Assembly (NCBI RefSeq): GCF_021353295.2
Contig: NZ_CP120635.1
Coordinates: forward strand, 2,745,501 to 2,809,500
Source: Pseudodesulfovibrio thermohalotolerans
GTDB taxonomy: Bacteria; Desulfobacterota; Desulfovibrionia; Desulfovibrionales; Desulfovibrionaceae
Direction: 5' to 3'
DNA length: 64,000 nucleotides
The notes under the pieces were generated by a model. That model was not told the DNA's origin and ran no database searches. It was given only the letters and a program-made list of their open reading frames with translations. Shown here piece after piece: positions 28,202-36,158 of the stretch (the first letter of the stretch is position 1; the number at the start of each line of letters is the position of its first letter). Position numbers and translations under genes: made by a program.

Positions 28202-30463
28202 TTAAGGACGGCTCGGGCCTTCCCATATCCCGCCGCCGAAGGTCGTGACGATCATCCTGTCGTGATCGTCCGGGTCCACGGTAACGGACTGGATGGTATT
28301 GAAGGGAAACGACTCGAAACTCTTCCAACTGCTCCCGCCGTCCCGGCTGTAAAGAAGGCCGTGGTGGGTGGTGCCCACGTAGAGCAGGTCGGGATCGTCG
28401 GGATGGACGGCGAAGCTCATGGTGTGGTCCCAGGAGTCTCCTCCGGCGGCCTTGCCGATCTGCTTGTCCGTGAGGATGTGCTCCCAGGACGAACCGCCGT
28501 TCCGCGTCCGGTAGAGCCCGCCCGTCATCCAGCGGCCCGCCGGGGATGTGGCCGTCACGTAAATCTCGTCCTCGTTCTCCGGATTCAGGTACAGGGACGT
28601 GGCGTGCCAGTTGAGATCGGATTCGGCGGAGATATACTGCCAGTTCTCGCCCTTGTCCGTGGACTTCCAGACTCCGCCGGGAATCTTGTACACGGCCCCT
28701 TTCTTCCTGAGGCCGGTGATGAGGCAGTATATGTTGCCGCTCTCGGGATGAATGGCCAGCCGCAACACGTGCATGTTGGGGACCACGCCCAATCCCCGGC
28801 TCTTTTTGGCCCAGGTCTTGCCGCCGTCGTCCGAACGGAACACGCCCGCCAACTCGTTTTCGCCGAACAAACCGGCGTACAGCGTCCGGCTGTCCTTGGG
28901 CGACTTGGGATCAAGGGCGATGGCGGTGCAGGCGAGCTTGGGCAGGCCGCCGCTCTTGCCCGGAGCGTAGGGAACGGTCCAGTTGCGGCCCCTGTCGTCA
29001 CTGACGACCACTCCGCCCTGATGTGTGGATGCGCTCGGCCGGGTTATGGCCAGGGCCATGTCATGCGGGATGTCGTGACGTTTACTCGTGGCGGCGAAGA
29101 TGCGGCCGGGAACGTCCGGGTCGAGGGCGATCTGGTAATAGGTGTTGCGCCAGGGGCACCCCTTCGCGGCCCAACTCCACGTCTTGCCCGCGTCGTCGGA
29201 ACGCAGGAACCCGATATCCGAATAGGCTCCGTAATGGACGTTCTTGTCGAACGGATCGAAATAATACTGCCAGCAACTGGTGACTTCCAGGCCCGTGGAG
29301 GCATATCGCGGAGCGGTCTCGCCCTCTTCGGGAGGCAGAACCGTATTGATGATGGGTTGCCAGGTGTCGCCGCCGTCACGGGTCTCATACATGTCGCCCT
29401 GGGTCGTCAAAATGAGATGCCGGGAATCGAACGGGTCCATGCCCAGCCCGAAGTTGGTGATGTAGTAACCCCACATCAACTCTGTCTGCGCCCAGGACGG
29501 CTCCACGTTGTAATCCTTGAAACGATCCTTTTCCCAGACGACCTTCAGCCTGAATGTATTCTCCCATGTGTCGCCGCCGTCGACGGAGCGCAACACTTCC
29601 TTGTTCACGTTGGACCCGGTCTGAACCGCGTAGACCACACTGGCCTGCTTCGGGTCCATGAGAAGGAGCTTTTCTCCCTTGTACCTGCGCACATGCTCCC
29701 ATGAAGCGCCCTCGTCTTTCGAACGAAAGACGCCCCGTTTCCGGATGGCGGCGAACAGAACCGGACCATCCGGCGACTGTCCTCCCGCCAGGCTGAACAC
29801 GTCCTGCTTCTCCCCGTCTCCGATATTCATGGGCCGCGACGTCCAGGTCTTGCCCCGGTCCTTGCTCATCATGAGTTCCTTGTTCCCGGCCAAGGCGTAA
29901 ACGACATCCCCAAGGGCAACGAACTCCGAAACCGGGACATCCAACACCTTGTCGAAGCTCTTTCCCATGTCGGTGGAACGCCAGACGGTTTTCTTCGTAC
30001 CGACCAGCAGGACATTCGGATTCCCCGGCAATGCGCCGAGATGAAGCACTCTTTCCTTTTTCCAGGGCGCATTCTTCACGGTCTGCCAGTTGACGCCCTG
30101 GTCCCGGCTCACCCGTAGCCGCCTGAACTTGAATATCCAAAAGGTGGCGTCCTTGAAAAATGCGGCAGGAGGAGAGAACTGCATAAAATTCGGACCGAAT
30201 TTCCGATGAATCATCTCCCAGGAAGCGCCGCCGTCGGTGGAGCGAAAAGCCGTTCCCATGTCGGAGCCGAGCAAAACCAGGCCCTTTTGATACGACGAAA
30301 AAGAGGGGCCATATACGCCGCCCGCCCCGCCAGGCCCGCGCGGGCTGAATCCCTGGCTCGCGGCATCGGCGGAAACCGAAGACACCGCCCATGCCACGAT
30401 CAGGACGAAACAGCGGATCGTCCAGGCAAGGCGTGCACTCGCATGATTGTTAGCAGCGTCCAT
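28202..30463 (-). CDS. Secreted BNR/Asp-box beta-propeller protein
   Basis: The 753-residue protein begins with a signal peptide (hydrophobic core FVLIVAWAVSSVSA, likely cleavage after ADA or nearby). I count 13 Asp-box motifs of the S-x-D-x-G-x-x-W type, for example RSTDGGASW, RSVDGGDTW and YSRDGGSSW, spread from near residue 75 to near 720. That suggests one or two beta-propellers as in sortilin/Vps10 and GH74 xyloglucanases. No catalytic pair can be assigned by eye, so it may bind or cleave the EPS. AGGAGG precedes the ATG. Its place between the polymerase and a glycosyltransferase gene ties it to EPS export. Confidence 0.87.
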   Translation of the reverse strand: MDAANNHASARLAWTIRCFVLIVAWAVSSVSADAASQGFSPRGPGGAGGVYGPSFSSYQKGLVLLGSDMGTAFRSTDGGASWEMIHRKFGPNFMQFSPPAAFFKDATFWIFKFRRLRVSRDQGVNWQTVKNAPWKKERVLHLGALPGNPNVLLVGTKKTVWRSTDMGKSFDKVLDVPVSEFVALGDVVYALAGNKELMMSKDRGKTWTSRPMNIGDGEKQDVFSLAGGQSPDGPVLFAAIRKRGVFRSKDEGASWEHVRRYKGEKLLLMDPKQASVVYAVQTGSNVNKEVLRSVDGGDTWENTFRLKVVWEKDRFKDYNVEPSWAQTELMWGYYITNFGLGMDPFDSRHLILTTQGDMYETRDGGDTWQPIINTVLPPEEGETAPRYASTGLEVTSCWQYYFDPFDKNVHYGAYSDIGFLRSDDAGKTWSWAAKGCPWRNTYYQIALDPDVPGRIFAATSKRHDIPHDMALAITRPSASTHQGGVVVSDDRGRNWTVPYAPGKSGGLPKLACTAIALDPKSPKDSRTLYAGLFGENELAGVFRSDDGGKTWAKKSRGLGVVPNMHVLRLAIHPESGNIYCLITGLRKKGAVYKIPGGVWKSTDKGENWQYISAESDLNWHATSLYLNPENEDEIYVTATSPAGRWMTGGLYRTRNGGSSWEHILTDKQIGKAAGGDSWDHTMSFAVHPDDPDLLYVGTTHHGLLYSRDGGSSWKSFESFPFNTIQSVTVDPDDHDRMIVTTFGGGIWEGPSRP

Positions 30464-30472
30464 AACTTCCTC

Positions 30473-31795
30473 CTAATGCTTCTTGTCCACCAACGTGTAT
30501 GTACGTTTTTTCTTGATTTTGTACTTCCGTTTCTTCCCCTCATCGGACTCATCGGATACCGCATCGGCAACGGGCTCAACCGTTTCCGCGACACTCTCCG
30601 CGTCATACGCCGCATCGATCAGGGCAAGGACGATATATACCGCCAACAGATAATAGAGGCTCTTGAAATATCCGGCGGAAATGAACTGGCTTCCGCAGAA
30701 CTGGCCGACAAAGGAAATGTACAGCCCCTTGTAGAGCGAGTAGTGAGGCCGCGCCTTCATGGCCGGGTCCTTGATCCGCCTTTTCAAGGTCCGCAACGGA
30801 TACAGGACCATGACGAGGTAGCAGACGAGGCCGATGAGCCCCAGCTCCGCCGCAATCTGGATGACGGAGTTGTGCGCCGTCATGAATACGGCTCCGCTCA
30901 TGCCGCTGCCCGCCGAGAACTGACCTACGCCCACTCCGGTGAGGAGATTCGTGTAGAACATTTCGAGGCCGTGTTCCCATATGGCTATCCTTCCGAATTC
31001 ACTTTGCATATTGTAATCGGAAGAAAGGTCCGTCAGCGTCGCCATCCGCTCCCAGAACGCCCCGGGCAGGAAGTAGAGAGCGATCAGCCCGATGAACGCC
31101 CCGGACAGAATCAGCTTGAAGCTCACTTTTTCAAAACGCAGAAACACGATGAAGACCGCCACGAAGGCGACGACGCCGCCTCGTGATTCGGTCAGCCCCA
31201 GCCCCAATACCCCCGCCAGGATAACGAGATAGCCGGCCCATTTGACGACCGGAATCCGCAAGGAATGCAGATAATAGAACAACAGCGGCATGAGCGAGAG
31301 CAACACGTAGGCCACGTCATTGGAATCATAGAGGGAGCCCTGGATCATGGCCCGTCCCTGACCGTGATTCAGCACCAGGCCGAACGCGAGCAGGGTGAAG
31401 ACCAGCAGGCCGCTGTTGAGCAAAATGCGCAATCCGTTTTCACCCTTGGCGAGGATGACCAGCGGAAAGAAAAACGCGATGGTATAGAGATAGGTCTTGG
31501 CCATGCTGAGCGCCCCGCCCACCCAGACGCTCAACGGCACCGAAAGATAGACCATCGCCATCAGGCCCAGAATGAACTTGAACACGGGCACTTCCCTGAA
31601 CATGTCGGCGAAGGATTGCCGCTGCGGGGATACGGCCACGGCGAGGAGACCCACGGCCGCGGCGATGAACCCTAGCCCTCGGAAGGCGAAAATCGAGCTG
31701 AAGGCGGGAAGATTCCCGACAAAGACGAGCATCAGCAGGTAAATGGCTATATTCGGCATGAGGCCGATGCGGGGGCTGTGGACGGCACTGAGCAT
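30473..31795 (-). CDS. O-antigen ligase/polymerase family protein (Wzy-like)
   Basis: The 440-residue inner-membrane protein has about ten helices and a periplasmic loop in the second half (FLPGAFWERMATLTDLSSDYN), followed by the family stretch HNSVIQIAAELGLIG. Wzy proteins polymerise repeat units at the periplasmic face; WaaL-type ligases share the fold. Context (flippase, chain-length protein, export protein) favours Wzy. The C-terminus is strongly basic (KKRKYKIKKKRTY). Its ATG overlaps the stop of the GT2 gene by one base. Confidence 0.87.
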   Translation of the reverse strand: MLSAVHSPRIGLMPNIAIYLLMLVFVGNLPAFSSIFAFRGLGFIAAAVGLLAVAVSPQRQSFADMFREVPVFKFILGLMAMVYLSVPLSVWVGGALSMAKTYLYTIAFFFPLVILAKGENGLRILLNSGLLVFTLLAFGLVLNHGQGRAMIQGSLYDSNDVAYVLLSLMPLLFYYLHSLRIPVVKWAGYLVILAGVLGLGLTESRGGVVAFVAVFIVFLRFEKVSFKLILSGAFIGLIALYFLPGAFWERMATLTDLSSDYNMQSEFGRIAIWEHGLEMFYTNLLTGVGVGQFSAGSGMSGAVFMTAHNSVIQIAAELGLIGLVCYLVMVLYPLRTLKRRIKDPAMKARPHYSLYKGLYISFVGQFCGSQFISAGYFKSLYYLLAVYIVLALIDAAYDAESVAETVEPVADAVSDESDEGKKRKYKIKKKRTYTLVDKKH

Positions 31796-32913
31796 CAGGA
31801 CGCCCTCGGCTTCCAGGAAATGTATTTTTCGCCCTTGAAATACTGGATCAGGCCGATGACCGCGCTCAGATGGAGCAGGAGGAAGGAATACGGCAACTGC
31901 CTGATGCCGCCGTCAGTCCGGCGGTAGGCATAGGCCGCGGCGTAGAAGAGCATCTGCCCGGCAAGGGACAGGACATAGAAGGCCCCCCCGCCCAGAATGC
32001 ACAGGTTCGCCGCCAGAAGCAGCGCCATGAGCGGCAGGGTCAGCCAGCGCAAAATCTTGTGGGAAAAGAGCTGCCACAGGAAACCGATGCAGCCCGCCTT
32101 CACGAGCTTGGGCAGTTGCGAAAAGACGATGATCCATGACTGGGTCATGATGCGGGTCTGCCGCTTCAGTTCTCCCGGACCGACCTCGTCCACGGGCTCG
32201 CGGCAGATGGCGCCCTGCTCCTGCACGGCCGCGTACCCATCCATGACGACCTGGATGGGATGGAGAAAATCGTTGATGTGTTCCGGACGCATCGGCCGGT
32301 ACAGGGAACGGCGCATGGCGTATATGGCTCCATCCGCGCCCACCACGCCCCAAAGGGAGCCTTCCAGTTCCTTCAGGCGGTCCTCGTAGCGGCGGTACGC
32401 ACCGCTGCCGGACTCGCCGTTCTTCCCGATGTACTCGGAATGTCCGCTGACCAGCCCGACCTCGGGGTCGGCAAATCGTCCGGCCAGTTTCATGACCGCG
32501 TCCCTGTCGAACATGGAGTTGGCGTCCGTGAAGACGAGGATATCGCTGCCGGTCTCGCCGACGGCCCGGTTGAGCGCGGCCGTCTTGCCCTGATTCGTTT
32601 CCTGGACCAGCAGACGCACCCGCTCGCCAACGAACCCGCCGACGATTTCCGCGGTCCTGTCCGAACTGCCGTCCGAAACGATGATGAAATCCATCTTCTC
32701 GGGAGGATACTCAAGGTCGAGGAAATTCCTGATCTTCTCGGCGACGACCCCCTCCTCATTGAAAGCGGACAGAATCATGGTCACGCTCGGCAGGCCGTCC
32801 CCGCCGACGACGGCGCGCCGGGAGCGCAGCCGGGCAAGTAGAAGCAACGCGAGGGGATACCCCGCGAAGGCATAGACCAGAGCCGCCAGGCACCACCAGA
32901 AAACGGATTCCAT
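31795..32913 (-). CDS. GT2-family glycosyltransferase, membrane-anchored
   Basis: The 372-residue protein has an N-terminal helix and a C-terminal membrane region of about three helices around a GT-A domain. Motifs are TMILSAFNEEGVV, IIVSDGSSDRT, the DxD-like VFTDANSMFD, GADGAIYAMR, and QTRIMTQSW in place of QxxRW. This pattern resembles processive or cellulose-synthase-like GT2 enzymes. The ATG at 32913 overlaps the aminotransferase stop by one base and has GGGGGA upstream; the longer open frame is unsupported. Confidence 0.9.
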   Translation of the reverse strand: MESVFWWCLAALVYAFAGYPLALLLLARLRSRRAVVGGDGLPSVTMILSAFNEEGVVAEKIRNFLDLEYPPEKMDFIIVSDGSSDRTAEIVGGFVGERVRLLVQETNQGKTAALNRAVGETGSDILVFTDANSMFDRDAVMKLAGRFADPEVGLVSGHSEYIGKNGESGSGAYRRYEDRLKELEGSLWGVVGADGAIYAMRRSLYRPMRPEHINDFLHPIQVVMDGYAAVQEQGAICREPVDEVGPGELKRQTRIMTQSWIIVFSQLPKLVKAGCIGFLWQLFSHKILRWLTLPLMALLLAANLCILGGGAFYVLSLAGQMLFYAAAYAYRRTDGGIRQLPYSFLLLHLSAVIGLIQYFKGEKYISWKPRAS

Positions 32914-34079
32914 CACGCAGTCCCCCCGCCCAACACGCGGGCGACATGTTCGATGTCCTGTTCCGTGACGTATCCCTGGGTCGGCAGGGTTACCAACGAC
33001 CGCGCAAGACGCTCCGCGCCGGGATACGATCCGCTTCCGGCCAGATGCGGCCGCAACGCCTCTATCTCGTGCAGCCCGCTTGGATAGGAAGGAACCACGC
33101 CGTACTCCTTCATGACCTCGCCCGCCCCGCTGTCCAGCAGCGGAAGCCGGAGCCATACTGAATCGCCGCCTTCCGGCAGGCTGGGGAATTTCCTCCCCTT
33201 CAGAGCGTTCATCCATTGGACGGCGACACGCCTGCGCCCGGCGTTAATGCGGTCCAGGCGGCGCAGCATCCGTATTCCCAACCCGGCCTGGAAAGGCGTC
33301 AATGCGGCCACCCCGAAATCGGGATCGAAATGGGACTCGCCCAGCTTCAGGAACGGCAGGCTGTTGGGAATCCAGTACAGGCGGGGATGCAGGAGAAAGC
33401 ACAGGGCCAGGGCCGTCAGCCAAAGCTTGACCTTTTCCTTTGCGGACGGCGGCTCGGGGGCCAGGGCGTCCAACGCCTCGGCGAGCCAATCCTCGTTCGT
33501 GACCAGAATGCCCCCGTCCACGGCGGAAATATTCTTGCCCCGGCTCAGGCTGAACAAACCGATGTCGCCGAACGTTCCGGCCAGTCTGCCCTTCCAGGCC
33601 GCGCCCATGGCCTGGGCCGCATCGTCGAACAGCGGCACGCCATGTTCCCCGGCCATCGTCCGGGCCGTGTCCATGTCGGCGGGGCAGCCGAAAAGGTGGC
33701 AAACCATGAGGCACAACGACCTGTCGCTCAGGGCACGCTTCAAGCTCTGTGCATCAGGACCAAGCGTTTCCGGGTCCACGTCGTAGAGGCGGACCTTGAA
33801 CCCGGCGTGGACCACGGCGGAAGCCACCGAAAAACTGGTGTAGGCCGGAATCACGACCTCGTCGCGAGCCGGAAACCGCGTGTGCAGCGCGTTGAGCGCC
33901 GCGCTGACCGCTCCCCGGCCCGAAGAAAAGAACCGGACGTGCCGCTTGCCGAAGCGGTCGGCCACCTGATCCCGGAAACGGGCCATGCTCCGCTCGCCGC
34001 CCATGGCCGCCAGCAGGCCATGAACGATATCGCTCAGGGAAAAGGGGACGCCGGAAGGAGCCAGGGCGCGCAACGTCAT
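32913..34079 (-). CDS. DegT/DnrJ/EryC1-family aminotransferase
   Basis: The 388-residue PLP enzyme starts at 34079, overlapping the FemAB gene stop by 4 nt. Family features are FSSGRGAVSAAL, VVIPAYTSFSVASAVV, the PLP-binding aspartate in VPLFDDAAQAMGA, and the Schiff-base lysine in FSLSRGKNIS. Such enzymes aminate keto-sugar nucleotides to make amino sugars. Alternatively they modify other precursors. It is one of the conserved companions of exosortase EPS loci. Confidence 0.9.
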   Translation of the reverse strand: MTLRALAPSGVPFSLSDIVHGLLAAMGGERSMARFRDQVADRFGKRHVRFFSSGRGAVSAALNALHTRFPARDEVVIPAYTSFSVASAVVHAGFKVRLYDVDPETLGPDAQSLKRALSDRSLCLMVCHLFGCPADMDTARTMAGEHGVPLFDDAAQAMGAAWKGRLAGTFGDIGLFSLSRGKNISAVDGGILVTNEDWLAEALDALAPEPPSAKEKVKLWLTALALCFLLHPRLYWIPNSLPFLKLGESHFDPDFGVAALTPFQAGLGIRMLRRLDRINAGRRRVAVQWMNALKGRKFPSLPEGGDSVWLRLPLLDSGAGEVMKEYGVVPSYPSGLHEIEALRPHLAGSGSYPGAERLARSLVTLPTQGYVTEQDIEHVARVLGGGTA

Positions 34080-35131
34080 GGGATGTTCCTCACGATGGGC
34101 GGCCCGATGAGTTTGGTCAAAGGCACAGGCAGCTTTTGCCAGACGCGGATGGCAAGCTGGAATTTGGAGTTCTCCGGGTTCATCTCGGGCAGTTCGCCGC
34201 CGTTCGGCATGAGATATTGCCAGTTGAGCTGCACCGGCTGGGCGCCCCATTGCTTCTTGAACCGGAAGGTGCCCTTTTCCGGCGTGGAACGGCCGAAGTC
34301 GAAAGTCTCGCACCCTTCCCCGCAGGCGTGTTCGATAAGAGTCCAGTAAAGGAGATTATTGGGGCAAAGGGAATTGTAGTCCCGAATGGACGACGCCCAC
34401 GGAATTTCGAAGACGGACCGATACCAGGTGCCGAGACCGGCGGCCACGCAGCCGTCCGCATGGTTGACCGTGAACAGCCGGGTGGATTCCGGGAACGCGT
34501 CCAGCACGTTCTCGAACAATTTTTTCGAGTACACCGGCGTTCCCAGATCGCGCATGTTGCGGGCGAAGACGGCATAAAAATCGTCCAGCAGCTCGTGCCG
34601 CCCGGTTGCGACGGTCAGCCCGGACTTCCTGGCCTTCCGGACCTGGTTGCGCACCTTGGCCTTGAAGCCCTCCCAAAGCGCTTCCGTCCCGGGGGAGAGA
34701 TCCAGGCGCATGGTCACCTTGTGCGTCTTGGAAGGCAGCCCCTCCGCCACCGCGCCGATGTGGCGCAATTCGAGGAACTGCGCACCGCACTCGCGAACAA
34801 GTTCCCCGGCCCGCTCGATCAGCGCGCTCGACGCGGCCGGGTCATCCGCAAGAACACCTCCGAAATTAAAGAAGGGAAGCGAGGTGAGGAAGGTCCCGAA
34901 AAGACGGCTCCGCATGAGCACGATGGGCAGGATGCCGAGCACCGCACCGGCGTCGTCCCGCGCCCACAACGGCTGCGGGGCATGGCCGAAGGTCTTCTCG
35001 ACAACGCCGAGCCAGCCTGACCGATGGTAGTTGGCGGCCCCGTCCGTCGCGTCGACAAACGCGTTCCAGGCAACCGCATCCGCCGGAGCGGAAAGATCGG
35101 CGAAGGAAACCCGTATGCCGTTAGACGCCAT
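34076..35131 (-). CDS. FemAB-like protein, XrtA/PEP-CTERM system-associated type
   Basis: The 351-residue protein has the GNAT-like double domain with FKAKVRNQVRKARKSGLTV, a basic helix typical of the family. It also shows SSIRDYNSLCPNNLLYWTLIE and FDFGRSTPEKGTFRFKKQWGA. It matches the exosortase-associated FemAB group known from PEP-CTERM loci. It presumably transfers an amino acid or acyl group onto a polymer precursor (inference). The ATG at 35131 has GGAGG upstream and lies 11 nt inside the end of the deacetylase gene. Confidence 0.88.
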   Translation of the reverse strand: MASNGIRVSFADLSAPADAVAWNAFVDATDGAANYHRSGWLGVVEKTFGHAPQPLWARDDAGAVLGILPIVLMRSRLFGTFLTSLPFFNFGGVLADDPAASSALIERAGELVRECGAQFLELRHIGAVAEGLPSKTHKVTMRLDLSPGTEALWEGFKAKVRNQVRKARKSGLTVATGRHELLDDFYAVFARNMRDLGTPVYSKKLFENVLDAFPESTRLFTVNHADGCVAAGLGTWYRSVFEIPWASSIRDYNSLCPNNLLYWTLIEHACGEGCETFDFGRSTPEKGTFRFKKQWGAQPVQLNWQYLMPNGGELPEMNPENSKFQLAIRVWQKLPVPLTKLIGPPIVRNIP

Positions 35132-35993
35132 GGCCGCCTCCGTCCACGCCCAATACCGTGGCCATGGGGGCAAAACGGAACGAGCCGAGCAGAGTGCGCA
35201 GCTTGGACTCCGTCTTGTCCAGATTCACGTAATGCCGGAAGCGGGATTTCCATCCCGTATTCGCGATGCGGGGTTGGCCCGGATCGATCTCCCATGGGTG
35301 GAAATAGAGAACAACCGGGTTGCCGTCCGAGTTGATGGACTTGAAGGCCCGTCTGATGAGGCTCACCGGAAACAGGCGAAGGTAGCCTCCCCCGGCCACC
35401 GGGAAATTCATCTCCTTGCCGAAGGCGGAAAAGAATTTTGTGGTCAGCGGAAACTCCCGGATCGCGCCGTTCTCCCGCTCGATGTCATGCGGAAAGCGCG
35501 GGGCGTCGGGAATGCCGTAGCGGTCGTGGAAGATGGGGAAGATGGAGGAATCGTAGGCGAACCCCTCCTCAATGAGAATATCCAACGCCCACAGGGACCG
35601 ATCGACGATGGAGTAGCTCGGCGCGCGGTAGCCCGTCACGGATTTGCCGGACTGGTCTTCCAGAATCGCCTTGGCGCGGCGGATATCCTCGCGAAACCGA
35701 TCCGGCCCGATATCGTAGACAAGCTGGTGCCCGTAGCCGTGGCAGGCGATGTCATGCCCACGGTCGGCGATGCGCCGGACCAGACCGGGCGCGCGCTCCG
35801 CGATCCACCCCAGGGTAAAGAACGTCCCCTTGGCCCCGAATTCATCAAAGAGGTCCAGAATTCGGGCCACGTTGTTTTCCACGCGCAATTCCATGGAATC
35901 CCACGACGCACGGTCGATGCAGTGCTCAAAGGCACTGACCTGGAAATAGTCTTCCACGTCCACGGTAAGTGCGTTGGCGATCCGATTCTTCAT
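35121..35993 (-). CDS. Polysaccharide deacetylase, XrtA system type
   Basis: The 290-residue protein begins ANALTVDVEDYFQVSAF, with the aspartates of NodB motif 1 in the exosortase-type form DVEDYF. Motif 2 is ACHGYGHQLVY. Motif 3 is GYRAPSYS. It also has FHPWEIDP near the C-terminus. It matches the deacetylases found beside exosortase genes. It should deacetylate an amino-sugar unit. ATG at 35993 has GGAGA 8 nt upstream; an earlier in-frame start at 36020 lacks this. Confidence 0.92.
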   Translation of the reverse strand: MKNRIANALTVDVEDYFQVSAFEHCIDRASWDSMELRVENNVARILDLFDEFGAKGTFFTLGWIAERAPGLVRRIADRGHDIACHGYGHQLVYDIGPDRFREDIRRAKAILEDQSGKSVTGYRAPSYSIVDRSLWALDILIEEGFAYDSSIFPIFHDRYGIPDAPRFPHDIERENGAIREFPLTTKFFSAFGKEMNFPVAGGGYLRLFPVSLIRRAFKSINSDGNPVVLYFHPWEIDPGQPRIANTGWKSRFRHYVNLDKTESKLRTLLGSFRFAPMATVLGVDGGGHGV

Positions 35994-36158
35994 GACCGTA
36001 TCTCCCTGCCGAGGCCGCAAAGGCTCGGGCGCTTTCCGGCTCCCTGTCTCGATAAGACCACGCGATATCCCGCCTGAACAAACGACGCGAACGCGCCCTC
36101 CGCTGGGCGGCCGTCCGATCGATGTATGCTGTTGGTGCCGTGCAAGCCATTCATGGGT

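Noticed and set aside
28202..30463. Calling the Asp-box protein a sialidase
   Set aside because: Asp boxes alone do not define sialidases; the arginine triad and catalytic residues were not identifiable.
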